A stretch of 48,463 nucleotides of DNA. Origin: Haloprofundus salinisoli (GTDB lineage Archaea; Halobacteriota; Halobacteria; Halobacteriales; Haloferacaceae). Numbering within the stretch: position 1 is the stretch's first letter; each line of letters starts with the position of its first letter. Where the stretch lies: contig NZ_CP083665.1 in assembly GCF_020097815.1 (NCBI RefSeq), positions 1 to 48,463 of the forward strand. Direction: 5' to 3'. Under the pieces are notes generated by a model, which was given only the letters and a program-made list of their open reading frames with translations, was not told where the DNA came from and ran no database searches. A program made the translations under genes and the position numbers. Shown here piece after piece: positions 33,547 through 42,288 of this stretch.

Positions 33547-34812
33547 GTGAAGGCAGACAGTCGTGGAAAGACGCCTCCCGACGACGAGCAACGTTCGAAG
33601 GTCCGAACAGGACGCGATAGACATTTAGAATCGAAACGCCGACCGACGGCCGACAGGGTGCTCGTTCTCGACGCTCACTGTCGGTACGCGGTGACGGTGA
33701 TTCGAAGCCTCGGAAGGCGGGGCGTCGACGTAGTCGCCGCCAGCCCGCTCCGCCGGTCAGCGGGGGCGATGTCGAAGTACGCCGCCGAGGAACGACAGTA
33801 CCCCTCGCCTCAGCGAGATCGAGACGGGTTTCTCGCGTGGCTGGAGACGGAACTCCGAGAGGGCGACTATCGGATGGTCCTCCCCGTCGCGGAGGCGACC
33901 GTTCGGCCCGTGTCGGAGGCCCAGGAGCGGTTCGAGCCGTACGCGGTCGTTCCGTTGCTCCCGTACGAACGGCTGCTCGTCGCCCTCGACAAGTCGAAGA
34001 CAATTCGCGTAGCCAAGACGGCGGGCATAGCGCACCCGAAAACGTTGTTTCTGGATTCGCCGGCGTACGACCGGGCGGTCGAGGAGCTCGGTCGACCGCT
34101 CGTCGTCAAAGCGCGGCAAGGCTCGTCCCGAGCCGGTGTGTTCGTCTGTAGGGACCAAGCGACGTTCGAGGAAGCGTTCGAAGCGGCTCACACGCCCTCC
34201 GGCGCGCCGCTCGTTCAAGAGTACGTTCCCGACGGCGGTGAGCGCGGCGTGTACACGGTGTACGGCTGTGACGGCGCGTTGCTCGGACTGACGATACAGC
34301 ATCGCCTCCGTTCGAGTCACGACGACGGCGGTGCGAGCACGTATCGGGAGACCGTCGACGATCCGGAGTTACAACGGACGGCGAGGCAACTGTTAGAAGA
34401 GCTGGAGTGGCGAGGCGCTGCGATGGTCGAGTTCCGCGTCGACGCGCGAACCGGCGAACCGAAACTCATGGAGATAAACCCCCGGCTGTGGGGGAGCCTC
34501 GCTCTCACGGTCGAGGCCGGCGTCGACGTCCCGTATCTGCTGTATCGGACCGCGTGTTTCGGCGACGCGGAACCGACGTTGACGTACGACGCCGGCGTTC
34601 GGATGCGGTGGCTACTCGGCGACGTGATGCGAGTCACGAAAACGAGGGATCGACGCCGCGTGATGACGGAGTTTCTCTCCGACAGCGCCGACCGGACGGG
34701 GTACGACGTTCTCTCGCTCGACGACCCGTTACCGTTCTTCGGCAGCGTCGAGGCGGTACTCAGAAGCGCCTACTCGCGTGCAGAAGAGACGTTACCGGTT
34801 GCGATGCGGTAG
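33547..34812 (+). CDS. ATP-grasp ligase
   Basis: An ATP-grasp protein of about 421 residues. The frame opens at 33442 inside the previous gene, so I use the in-frame GTG at 33547, 11 bases after that gene's stop. Another GTG at 33658 (V-L-V-L-D-A-H) would trim a Lys/Arg-rich, non-conserved leader. The fold shows the RPLVVKARQGSSRAGVF ATP-binding loop and the metal-binding MEINPRLWGSLALTVEAGVD segment. Such ligases join a carboxylate to an amine or thiol through an acyl phosphate. In a glycan cluster with a uronic acid and a FemAB-type gene, attachment of an amino acid to a sugar carboxylate is an attractive guess, not a conclusion. Confidence 0.85.
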   Translation: MKADSRGKTPPDDEQRSKVRTGRDRHLESKRRPTADRVLVLDAHCRYAVTVIRSLGRRGVDVVAASPLRRSAGAMSKYAAEERQYPSPQRDRDGFLAWLETELREGDYRMVLPVAEATVRPVSEAQERFEPYAVVPLLPYERLLVALDKSKTIRVAKTAGIAHPKTLFLDSPAYDRAVEELGRPLVVKARQGSSRAGVFVCRDQATFEEAFEAAHTPSGAPLVQEYVPDGGERGVYTVYGCDGALLGLTIQHRLRSSHDDGGASTYRETVDDPELQRTARQLLEELEWRGAAMVEFRVDARTGEPKLMEINPRLWGSLALTVEAGVDVPYLLYRTACFGDAEPTLTYDAGVRMRWLLGDVMRVTKTRDRRRVMTEFLSDSADRTGYDVLSLDDPLPFFGSVEAVLRSAYSRAEETLPVAMR

Positions 34813-35373
34813 CGACGAACCGAGTCGAAACCGCGGCAGACCGGGAGCGCCGTCCCACAACCAGAGCAGAAACGCCGTCCCGAGGAGACTCAGTTCTAAG
34901 AGAATGTACACGACGCCCTCGGGACTGGCGAGCGTCTCCAGGTAGTTTCCGAGGTAGTAGAAGAAGTTGCTAAAGAGGCCGGCACGCGACGGTGTGGACG
35001 TCTCGTACAGCGGCCAGAGCAGAAACGAGAACGACGGGCTACCGCCGTAGGCGACATCCGAGACGCCGTCACCGAGGAGGTGCGAAAGATAGCCGACGAG
35101 AAACGGTATCCACAGGCGTTTGAATCCGGTCCAGCGACCGACGAGGTACGCCGCCAACGTGACCGGGGGGACGAAGAACGCCGAGTGAGCCAGCGAGACG
35201 CCGCTCGGAAGCAGCTCGAACGTCCACGCCAACGGTTTGTCTATGATATCGGGGAGCTGCGTTGCGACCGCGACAGCCAGCGCCGCAGGAGTGGTGACGC
35301 CCCGACGCGTAACGAGTCGGTGTGCGACCGAGTACAGGATGTAGCCGAACGCGAGATGCTCCCACGGCCACAT
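34792..35373 (-). CDS. Membrane-bound YdjM/DUF457-type putative metal hydrolase
   Basis: A 193-residue polytopic protein, choosing the Met at 35373 (MWPWEHLAFGYI), the usual start of this family, over one six codons upstream. It has about five hydrophobic segments with conserved polar residues: H near the start (WEHLAFGY), DIID, AHS and SHLLGDGVSD. This pattern is that of the DUF457/YdjM group of membrane hydrolases. It converges on the ATP-grasp gene, overlapping its end by 21 bases. Its function is unknown; the family often sits near surface-glycan genes in haloarchaea. Confidence 0.8.
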   Translation of the reverse strand: MWPWEHLAFGYILYSVAHRLVTRRGVTTPAALAVAVATQLPDIIDKPLAWTFELLPSGVSLAHSAFFVPPVTLAAYLVGRWTGFKRLWIPFLVGYLSHLLGDGVSDVAYGGSPSFSFLLWPLYETSTPSRAGLFSNFFYYLGNYLETLASPEGVVYILLELSLLGTAFLLWLWDGAPGLPRFRLGSSLPHRNR

Positions 35374-35460
35374 CTCATCGACACCTCGCACTGGTGCCCA
35401 CAGGCGGGTGCAGACGGAAGCCGAAGGGAGTCACGTCGAACGTCGTCGATACGGGCGTCG

Positions 35461-36462
35461 TCAGGGTGCGGTTACGGTGATCCATATGTGGAGGGCGTCG
35501 TCGGCGTTCTGGGCGCGGGGGTCGGCCGGGGGTTCTCCTTCGTACAGGAGGTACTGAACTCTGAGGTCCTCGCCGGTCATCGAGGGGGCGAGGGAGTGCT
35601 TGTGTCGCCACGTCCCACCGTCGCCGACGCTACGCGAGAAACGGGTAAGTTCCTGTCGCTCGACGACCTGTTCACCGTCCATCCGTTGTAGTTGGACGAC
35701 GACGGAGTAGTTCGTCTGTTCGCCTTCGTTGTTCTCGATGCTCGTCGCCATCGGAATCGCGGTTCCCTGCGTCACCTCCGAGGGGAACCCTGCCGACGAG
35801 AACGTCCCGTTTTCGTCCTGCGTGAGCAGCGAGAAGTCGGTGAACCCACCGCCGGCCGGTGGGGCAGCGAGTGCGAACGCCATGCTGCTGGCGGCGGCGA
35901 GGACGCCGAGGACCAGCAAGACGTTGACTGCCGTGACGGCGGTGCCGCCGTTCGAGAGGCGGCGACGGAAGCGGGCGTAACCGACGGTGAACGACGGGTT
36001 GTACCGCTCCTCGACGGAGAGCCGGTAGCGACGGACGACGCCCACGAGCGAGAACAGCGTCACGAAGAGGCCGAACGCGCCGAGCACCGACTGGAGCGTG
36101 ATCCCCCACACCGACGCGCCAAGGCCGAGAACGAGCAGCGGCCCGATTACCAGGCTCAAACCGAACGAGAGCGCCAGACGCTCACCGCCGGTGACACCGT
36201 GAACGAGCGGCTCGCGCACGTTCGACCACGACCGGTTGGTCTTCTCGGCCGCTCGGTGCGGGAACAGCGCCGCTACCAGCGCGTACCCGGGAAGGAACAA
36301 CAGGAGTGGAAGTCCGAGGAGCAGTCGGACGAATCCCACAGACGGCGGAACGAACAGCGCTGCGAGTACACCTCCGCCGGCCAGCAGCAACGCTGCGAAG
36401 ATGTCAGTTGGGAGCAACTGTTCGGTAGAGAGCTGTGTCGATGTCTTAGTTTCTGATTTCAT
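35461..36462 (-). CDS. DUF1616-type membrane protein
   Basis: A 333-residue protein with four or five membrane segments in its N-terminal 190 residues, followed by a C-terminal domain of about 130 residues with a beta-rich look (YSVVVQLQRMDGEQVVERQEL) that should face outside. The layout matches the archaeal DUF1616 group, which is common in S-layer and polysaccharide clusters. Its biochemical role is not known. A copy of the promoter element (ATAACAAAA) lies 69 bases before the ATG. Confidence 0.8.
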   Translation of the reverse strand: MKSETKTSTQLSTEQLLPTDIFAALLLAGGGVLAALFVPPSVGFVRLLLGLPLLLFLPGYALVAALFPHRAAEKTNRSWSNVREPLVHGVTGGERLALSFGLSLVIGPLLVLGLGASVWGITLQSVLGAFGLFVTLFSLVGVVRRYRLSVEERYNPSFTVGYARFRRRLSNGGTAVTAVNVLLVLGVLAAASSMAFALAAPPAGGGFTDFSLLTQDENGTFSSAGFPSEVTQGTAIPMATSIENNEGEQTNYSVVVQLQRMDGEQVVERQELTRFSRSVGDGGTWRHKHSLAPSMTGEDLRVQYLLYEGEPPADPRAQNADDALHIWITVTAP

Positions 36463-36531
36463 ATTGCCCGTCGTACACTCGAATTCGGCCGTGGTTCGCG
36501 ACTAATCAGCTGTACAGAGCCTCGCTTCGGG

Positions 36532-36540
36532 TTTTGTTAT
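36532..36540 (-). promoter_or_regulatory. Cluster promoter element (ATAACAAAA) before the DUF1616 gene
   Basis: Eight of nine bases match the consensus. It is 69 bases from the start codon, further than most copies, so a 5' leader would be needed. Confidence 0.55.
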
Positions 36541-36577
36541 GCCGCGGTTACCTCCGGCTACGCGATCGCGCGAACGC

Positions 36578-36859
36578 TCACTCCTGGAACGAGAAGTACT
36601 TCTCTTCCCACTCGCGGCGTTTTCGCATCGCTTCCTCGCCGCGTTCGGTGAGCGCGTAGTAGTTCGTCCGTCTGTCGAGCTGGCCTTTCTCGACGAGATC
36701 TTTATTGACGAGCGTGTCCAGATTCGGATACAGTCGTCCGTGGTTGATCTCGGTGTCGTAGTACTGCTCGAGTTCGTCTTTCACCTGCTGGCCGGACGGT
36801 CTGTCGTACCCGCTGATGACGTACAGCAGGTCTCGTTGGAATCCACTCAAGTAATGCAT
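36578..36859 (-). CDS. PadR-family transcriptional regulator
   Basis: A 93-residue PadR-type winged-helix protein. The domain (FQRDLLYVISGYDRPSGQQVKDELEQYYDTEINHGRLYPNLDTLVNKDLVEKG, about residues 7-59) is intact, and the C-terminal helix is short, as in PadR subfamily proteins. PadR proteins are dimeric repressors. It has its own copy of the promoter element, so it may be part of the same regulon and feed back on it. Confidence 0.9.
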   Translation of the reverse strand: MHYLSGFQRDLLYVISGYDRPSGQQVKDELEQYYDTEINHGRLYPNLDTLVNKDLVEKGQLDRRTNYYALTERGEEAMRKRREWEEKYFSFQE

Positions 36860-36894
36860 CTGTACATTCTGATAGACCGTTCAATGGACTGGGT

Positions 36895-36903
36895 ATTTGT
36901 TAT
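36895..36903 (-). promoter_or_regulatory. Cluster promoter element (ATAACAAAT) before the padR-like gene
   Basis: Eight of nine bases match the consensus, 35 bases before the ATG at 36859. It is the easternmost copy. Confidence 0.62.
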
Positions 36904-36959
36904 CCATATCATAAACAACAGTACCCTTCGATTTCTCCCGCTCGAACCGCTGAAGCCGG

Positions 36960-37439
36960 TTACTGGCAGTTCTGGCCCCAGATCTCGACGAACTGTTCGA
37001 ACATCTCGTCGGTAAGGCCAATCTGGACGGTGAGTTCGCGGTCGACCGCGTCGGTGCGGACGTGCTCGAACGGCATCTCCGAGAGCAGACGCATGAGGTG
37101 GTACGAACTGCCGTTCTGGTCGTGCGACGTGACCTCGAACCCGTCGTCGGCGAGGTCGATGTCGAGGTGCGAGAACGTCGTCTTGTACACCTTCTGTCGC
37201 CCGGAGTTCGTGCCGAACTCGATAGACTCCTCGAGAAGGCCGTGGTCGAGGAGCGTGTTGATTCGGCGGTACACCGTCGCTGGCGAGACGTCGCACGAGT
37301 TCGTCAACTGCTTCGCGGTCATCGACTCTCGGCCGGCGGCGGCGAGAATCGCGCGCGAACACTCGTCGCCCAGTACGTCGAGGAGGGCCGCGCTCGCAAC
37401 CGGACTGTCGGGTTTCGTATCGGTGATGTTCTCTGGCAT
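36960..37439 (-). CDS. Winged-helix transcriptional regulator (ArsR/TrmB-like)
   Basis: A 159-residue protein. Its N-terminal winged helix (about residues 15-75) includes TAKQLTNSCDVSPATVYRRINTLLDHGLL. The C-terminal 80 residues form a conserved non-DNA-binding domain ending in EQFVEIWGQNCQ. It resembles many haloarchaeal ArsR- or TrmB-like regulators, but I cannot assign a ligand. It stands alone with a long upstream gap. Confidence 0.85.
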   Translation of the reverse strand: MPENITDTKPDSPVASAALLDVLGDECSRAILAAAGRESMTAKQLTNSCDVSPATVYRRINTLLDHGLLEESIEFGTNSGRQKVYKTTFSHLDIDLADDGFEVTSHDQNGSSYHLMRLLSEMPFEHVRTDAVDRELTVQIGLTDEMFEQFVEIWGQNCQ

Positions 37440-38117
37440 GTGTGGACGTGGAGCGAATCGCTACTGACACACCGGGTGACCCGGGTCGTCGGTACTCCCA
37501 CGGGGCGTCACATAAGCCCTCGTGGGAGGAGTGTCAGCGGCGAGTCGGATTTTGATCGATATCGTGCCTGAAAGCGGGTCGACTCGGAGCCGGACGAACG
37601 CCGTTGTGTCCGATTTCGCGACGACGAGCGCCGAGCGCCGTCGCCGGAATACCCGTTCGATCTGGGATAGTGTCGGTCACCTAGACAGTTACCCCCTGCA
37701 GTCGATATACTCAGACGAGTGTATGTCCACGAGGCTGTAACATTATTACTTGCAGGTTAAAAATCGGCGACGGGGGGAAACCGGTCCGTGAATTCGAATC
37801 AAGCACCGCTTTCGTCGTTCATCACGTTCCCGCAACCCTTGAACGATACGGAACGAAGTGCCTTACCGGGTGGTTACACGAATGTGTGGATTCGGGGGGT
37901 GTAACCCTCATTCACGTAGAAATGTACATCTACTCTGCATGAACTCGAATAAACCTTGACAAACGGTGTTCCTCTTTTATCAGGTCTCTGCACCCACAGT
38001 GGAACCGAAGTCGGAGATACCCGGTCTGTGGCCGCGATCGGCCGCGAGCGGAGAACTAACGACCGTCGGTGGTGGACGCCGCCGCCAGCGAAACGGACAC
38101 ACAGGGAGAATCCAACA
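37440..38117. other. Long intergenic region without a supported gene
   Basis: About 680 bases separate the regulator from the small zinc protein. The frame 37522-37740 (+) and the long minus-strand frames are Ser/Arg-rich and without domains. An AT-rich stretch near 37740-37760 and one near 37970 may be promoters, the latter for the gene at 38118 with a leader. I see no repeats or RNA gene. Confidence 0.45.
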
Positions 38118-38315
38118 ATGGCAGACCTGAACTGGAACGGAAGGGGAGCATCGAACACGAGTCCACGCTGCAGCAACTGCGGACGTCACGTGACACCACA
38201 GTTCGCGCGGGTGTTCGGTGACAACATCGACGACGTGCACGGCTGTCTCGACTGCACGACGTCGCGTGAGCGACAGACTGGCGAACACATCCCACAGCAG
38301 CGGATGAACAGCTAA
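38118..38315 (+). CDS. Small zinc-finger protein, DUF7563-like
   Basis: The frame opens at 37956, but its first 54 codons are unlike a protein. The ATG at 38118 gives 65 residues. Two CxxC pairs (CSNCG, CLDC) and the segment FARVFGDNIDDVHGC match the small haloarchaeal CPxCG-type proteins I know as DUF7563. It should bind one zinc ion. Such proteins are widespread in haloarchaea and some affect swarming or biofilms. The role here is unknown. Confidence 0.82.
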   Translation: MADLNWNGRGASNTSPRCSNCGRHVTPQFARVFGDNIDDVHGCLDCTTSRERQTGEHIPQQRMNS

Positions 38316-38408
38316 GCGGCGGCAGACCGACTCCGTTTTACGAATCGTATTCATCGATCGGTGCCCAGAAAATATATATGACGCTATGCAGAGCGTGGAC
38401 AGTGTACT

Positions 38409-38906
38409 ATGAGGCTCTCCGGATTCCTATCTACGTTCACTGGCGGCCGCTCGGCGGACGGCGAAACGAGCGGACGGAAGGAGCGTAGCGGCAGCGACGG
38501 AACTTCGGAGATCATCGACCGCCTCGTCGAACGGCTCCCGCTCGACGGCGCGGAGACGACCGTCGCCCGCGAGAGCGTCCGGCTCATGATCGAACGAGGG
38601 ACGCTTCCGATCGCCGTCGGGACGGAGACGGTCGCCGAACGCGGCGAGACCACCGACGGTTCGTTGCGACTCTCCATCGACTCGTTCCCGATTGAAGGGG
38701 TGTCCTGGAACAGTTACTACCTCAGCACCGCGGGCGTCGGCGTAGTGTTTCTGCTCGGAAACCTGCTCGGAGCGCCGTACATCCGAACCCTCAACGTTTT
38801 GCTCCCTATCTTCGTCGTCTTCACGCTTCTCGTCTGTGGAGCGCTCTACCAACTGCACACACGGACGAATCTCGTGTTGTTCGGATTGGTCAAGGACACC
38901 GAGTAG
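38409..38906 (+). CDS. Uncharacterised protein with two C-terminal membrane segments
   Basis: A 165-residue protein I do not recognise. Residues 1-35 are polar, about 36-105 form a soluble domain (IIDRLVERLPLDGAE...), and two hydrophobic segments lie at about 107-123 and 128-146. The layout of a small soluble domain tethered by a C-terminal hairpin resembles the DUF7344 proteins, but the winged-helix core is missing. It stands alone with an AT-rich upstream region. Confidence 0.75.
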   Translation: MRLSGFLSTFTGGRSADGETSGRKERSGSDGTSEIIDRLVERLPLDGAETTVARESVRLMIERGTLPIAVGTETVAERGETTDGSLRLSIDSFPIEGVSWNSYYLSTAGVGVVFLLGNLLGAPYIRTLNVLLPIFVVFTLLVCGALYQLHTRTNLVLFGLVKDTE

Positions 38907-39079
38907 TGCGTTGTTGGGTCGCCATCCGTTATTTTAACGCAGTATTTTGGTTGTAAATGTAATACTGAAAGCAAACGTGACAGTGCGAACTATTAAACCT
39001 GCCTGAAGACACAAGCAACATACTGAGACGAAACTGGGACAGTGGGTCACACAATGCTGTGCGGGACTGAGAGAGGACA

Positions 39080-39601
39080 ATGAACTCGTTAGAGAGAATG
39101 ACGGGCGAGGCAAATTCGGAAGGAGAACTGGATGAGGCGGAGATATTCCACATATTGGGAAACGACCGCCGACGAGCCACGATTAACGGACTAGCCGAAA
39201 GCGGCGGGAGCATCGCCGTCTCCGAACTCGCAGAGCAGATAGCCGCACAGGAGGCGGACAGCGAGGAGGACGCACAGAAGCTCTACAAGAGCGTGTACGT
39301 TTCGCTTCGACAGACTCATCTCCCGAAGCTCGAAGAGCAGGGAATCATCCAGTACGACGCGGATGACCAGCGCATCATGCCGGGCGCTCGAATGAACGAA
39401 ATTCAGGTGTACACCGACGGAACCACCGGTCTCGAGGCCATGCAGCGGTCGGTGTATCTGGTTGTGAGCGTCGTCGGGCTGCTCACGATTATCGGTGCCC
39501 AGCTCGGGGTTCCCGTTCTCAACGCGCTCGCCGTCGAGGTCTGGGCAGTAATCTTCCTCACGCTCATCATCGTTCTCGGCGTCTACCAGCAGTACCGCTA
39601 A
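39080..39601 (+). CDS. Membrane-anchored winged-helix regulator, DUF7344 type (paralogue 3)
   Basis: A 173-residue protein. The winged-helix part (about residues 20-115) holds YKSVYVSLRQTHLPKLEEQGII, and a hydrophobic hairpin is at about 128-168. It is closest to the copy at 45868, with the same YKSVYVSL segment and a similar tail (ALAVEVWAVIFL versus VLAAEVWAVLFF). The closeness suggests a recent duplication within this replicon. Its target genes are unknown; nearby are a small hypothetical gene and the PGF-CTERM protein. Confidence 0.85.
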   Translation: MNSLERMTGEANSEGELDEAEIFHILGNDRRRATINGLAESGGSIAVSELAEQIAAQEADSEEDAQKLYKSVYVSLRQTHLPKLEEQGIIQYDADDQRIMPGARMNEIQVYTDGTTGLEAMQRSVYLVVSVVGLLTIIGAQLGVPVLNALAVEVWAVIFLTLIIVLGVYQQYR

Positions 39602-39608
39602 CTCGTTT

Positions 39609-39836
39609 TTAGAGGTCGAGATCCTCGAACGCCATCAGGTCCGGGAGTTCCGCGACCGCCTGATGAGTGCCCCGGTACGCCGCGACTTCGGTAGTGCGGT
39701 TGAACGTCGGCACGTCGGGGTACTCGCGAAGTGTGAGGACTCGGCCGTCAGAGACCGCGAAGACGACTTCCACTGTCCCGTCTTCGTACTGGTACTGGTC
39801 GGCTTTGATAGCGTCTCCGGGGGCAGTCGAATCCAT
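39609..39836 (-). CDS. Small conserved-looking hypothetical protein
   Basis: A 75-residue acidic protein. It reads like a compact alpha/beta domain (VEVVFAVSDGRVLTLREYPDV) and ends MAFEDLDL. I do not recognise a named family. Its stop lies eight bases from the end of the convergent regulator gene, and its composition matches the neighbouring genes, which supports it as real. Confidence 0.65.
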   Translation of the reverse strand: MDSTAPGDAIKADQYQYEDGTVEVVFAVSDGRVLTLREYPDVPTFNRTTEVAAYRGTHQAVAELPDLMAFEDLDL

Positions 39837-39894
39837 ACCCCACAGTTGTATGCGACCGACTTATCTCTTCGTCAGAATAGCAGTGATTGAAACC

Positions 39895-42180
39895 TCAGCG
39901 TCGGGATCGACGCGTGAGGCCCACCGCGAACAGTATCAACGAGGCGAACGCGACGACGGTCCCGAACCCGGGCGTCGTCGTCGAAGTCGTCGTCTCGGAC
40001 GCGCTCTGCTGGTTCTGTACCTCGTCGACGGAGATCTCTAGCGTCTGTCTCGTCTCCGCGCCGAACTCGTCTCGGACGACGACGACGACGGACTGCTCGG
40101 TCGCAGACTGCGGCGCGTACTCGACCGTCGAACCGGTCTGGTTACCGCTCGGCAGTAGCCACGTGACCGTGGTGTTGCCGATGTCGTTCGCGACTGTTGC
40201 ACTGAGTTGCGCGGATTCACCGACCGACAACGATTGCGGTGCGTCGACGGTGACGGTCGGTTGGTCGTTGACCAGGACGGAGACCGTCTGTTCGGCGGTG
40301 AGTCCGTGCGCGTTCGTCACCGTCGCAGTGACGTCGTGGTGACCGGGTTCGTCGAACTGAACGGTCGCAGACTCGCCTTCGGCGGTGCCGTCGGCGAACG
40401 ACCAAGAGACCGAGACGTTCTCGTCGGACCCGCCGGTCGACGAGGCTGCGCTCAGGTCGACAGCCTCACCGGGGGCGACCGCTCCTTGCGGGACGCCGTC
40501 GACGACAGCGGTCGGTGCTTCGAGCGAGGAGACGCCATAGATCGCGTTAGCCGACGAGGGCAGCATCGCGTGGACGACGACAGTGCCGTTGTCGACGGTC
40601 GTCTCGCTGTTTGCGAACTGCCACTGTCCGTCGGCGTAGTAACCGAGGCGAAGCGACGCCGTGGAGACGTTCCGTTCTCGCAGCGCCGCCTCGTCGAACC
40701 GCGCGCTGACCTGCGTCAGCGAGTCCTCACCCTCGTCGGTGCTGGCGATGCTCGCGGCGTACATCGGCGTACCCGGCATCGACTGGTCCAGGAACTGGCG
40801 ACGCGTGAGTGACGGCGAAACGTCGCTCTGGTTTCGTTCTCCGTCGTACGTGAGCTGCAGCGGTTCGTCGCCGAACGTCACCGTCGACGTGCCGTTCTCG
40901 GCGGAGATGGTTCCGTCGACACGGCGGGAGATGCTCACGTACCACCCCTCGTCGCCGGTGAACCCGGCGGCCGCGTAACCGCTGTCGGTGGTGACGACGG
41001 GCCAGAGCGCGTCACGGTCGGTCGTCCCGAGACGCTCTCGCCACTCGGAGTTGCCTTTCTCGTCGGTCCGGATGAGCCAGCCGTCGAGATCCCAGGAGGC
41101 GAAGAGTCGGTTGCCACCGCTGAGGATGTACCCGTCGCCGGTGTAGGCGATTCCCTCCAGCATGTCGTAGCCTCTGTCACCGTACGTTCGGCTGTTGCGG
41201 AACTCACCAGTGTCGCTGAAGCGTGCGAACAAGCCGTCGGGTTTCTCGTTCGACTGGCCGTTGTCGATCCCGGCGATGGCGAACTCCCCGTCACCGGTGG
41301 CGACGGAGCGGTACTCCACGTCGGAGCCCGCCTTCTCGTGCGTCTGTTCCCAGACGAGCGTTCCGTCGGTGCCGAGTTTCGCCACGTAGCCGACGCTGTT
41401 GCCGAAGAACGTCGTTGAGTCGCCGACGAACACGACGCCGTCGTCGGTCACGACGCTGTCACGGATGTACTCGTCCTGTGGGCCGTCCGTGGTCCACTCC
41501 CAGTCGACTTCGCCGGCCTCGTCGGCGGCGACTACGTAGCCGTCAGCACCGTCGCCGTCCGTCGGCGTCCAACCGCTCATCAAGTACGTATCACCCGCGC
41601 GGCTGATAGACCAGAAGGCGTCGCCACGGGCGTCGCCGTACTGCTTCTCCCAGTCGACGGTGCCGTCGTTTGAGAGACCGACGGCCCACGCCTGCGACCA
41701 GCCCGAATCATCGTTCGAGCGACCCACGGCGACGTAACCGTCGTCGGATTCGACGATGTCGAACAGGCGGTCCGTACCCTCGTCACCGAATCGTTTGGTC
41801 CACTGACGCTCGCCCGCAGCGTCGACTTTGACGACGGTGGCTTGGTCACCGAGGTCGTCTTTACCGCTGTCGACCCACCCGGCGAGGAGGAACCCTCCAT
41901 CGTCGGTCTCTACCATACTCGAGAAGACGACTCCGTCGGCGCCGTGATACGTTTCGTTCGACTCTATCGGTGCCGAGTCCGAAGCGGTCGCGTCGACGTT
42001 TCCGATGGCCGCCTGATCGGCAGCCGGAGCCATCGCAGTGACGGGACCAGCTATCGAACTCACGAGAAGCACCGCGGCGAACGTAATCGCAGCGAAGCGT
42101 CTCGACACTCTTCGGCCGGTGATAGACCGGCGCAGACGACGCATTGTGACAAAAATTCCTGTTTGTAAACTCATGATCAC
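39895..42180 (-). CDS. PGF-CTERM surface protein with propeller-like repeats and PKD-like domains
   Basis: A 761-residue secreted protein. A basic N-terminus (MRRLRRSITGRR, about residue 13 on) and a hydrophobic core ending in GPVTAMA form a Sec signal. Residues about 75-430 hold repeats of the form DDGYVAVG...DW, as in beta-propeller proteins. Two PKD- or Ig-like domains follow (about 545-725). The tail has a Thr-rich linker, PGFGT, a hydrophobic segment and RRSRR, which is the PGF-CTERM signal recognised by archaeosortase A. It should thus end up lipid-anchored on the cell surface. A transmembrane HTH regulator lies directly upstream on the same strand. Confidence 0.9.
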   Translation of the reverse strand: MIMSLQTGIFVTMRRLRRSITGRRVSRRFAAITFAAVLLVSSIAGPVTAMAPAADQAAIGNVDATASDSAPIESNETYHGADGVVFSSMVETDDGGFLLAGWVDSGKDDLGDQATVVKVDAAGERQWTKRFGDEGTDRLFDIVESDDGYVAVGRSNDDSGWSQAWAVGLSNDGTVDWEKQYGDARGDAFWSISRAGDTYLMSGWTPTDGDGADGYVVAADEAGEVDWEWTTDGPQDEYIRDSVVTDDGVVFVGDSTTFFGNSVGYVAKLGTDGTLVWEQTHEKAGSDVEYRSVATGDGEFAIAGIDNGQSNEKPDGLFARFSDTGEFRNSRTYGDRGYDMLEGIAYTGDGYILSGGNRLFASWDLDGWLIRTDEKGNSEWRERLGTTDRDALWPVVTTDSGYAAAGFTGDEGWYVSISRRVDGTISAENGTSTVTFGDEPLQLTYDGERNQSDVSPSLTRRQFLDQSMPGTPMYAASIASTDEGEDSLTQVSARFDEAALRERNVSTASLRLGYYADGQWQFANSETTVDNGTVVVHAMLPSSANAIYGVSSLEAPTAVVDGVPQGAVAPGEAVDLSAASSTGGSDENVSVSWSFADGTAEGESATVQFDEPGHHDVTATVTNAHGLTAEQTVSVLVNDQPTVTVDAPQSLSVGESAQLSATVANDIGNTTVTWLLPSGNQTGSTVEYAPQSATEQSVVVVVRDEFGAETRQTLEISVDEVQNQQSASETTTSTTTPGFGTVVAFASLILFAVGLTRRSRR

Positions 42181-42235
42181 TCCCCACCCGCACCATCGGG
42201 CGCGGGGGTCAGTTCGAGAATTGACTGGTTAGGGG

Positions 42236-42244
42236 GATTGTTAT
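42236..42244 (-). promoter_or_regulatory. Weak copy of the cluster promoter element before the PGF-CTERM gene
   Basis: The minus strand reads ATAACAATC, matching seven of nine bases, 55 bases before the first ATG at 42180. It lies outside the core glycan region and is tentative. Confidence 0.35.
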
Positions 42245-42288
42245 TCGTCTACTGAAACAGGTTAGGAGATAGCTACTACTGTAGGCTC

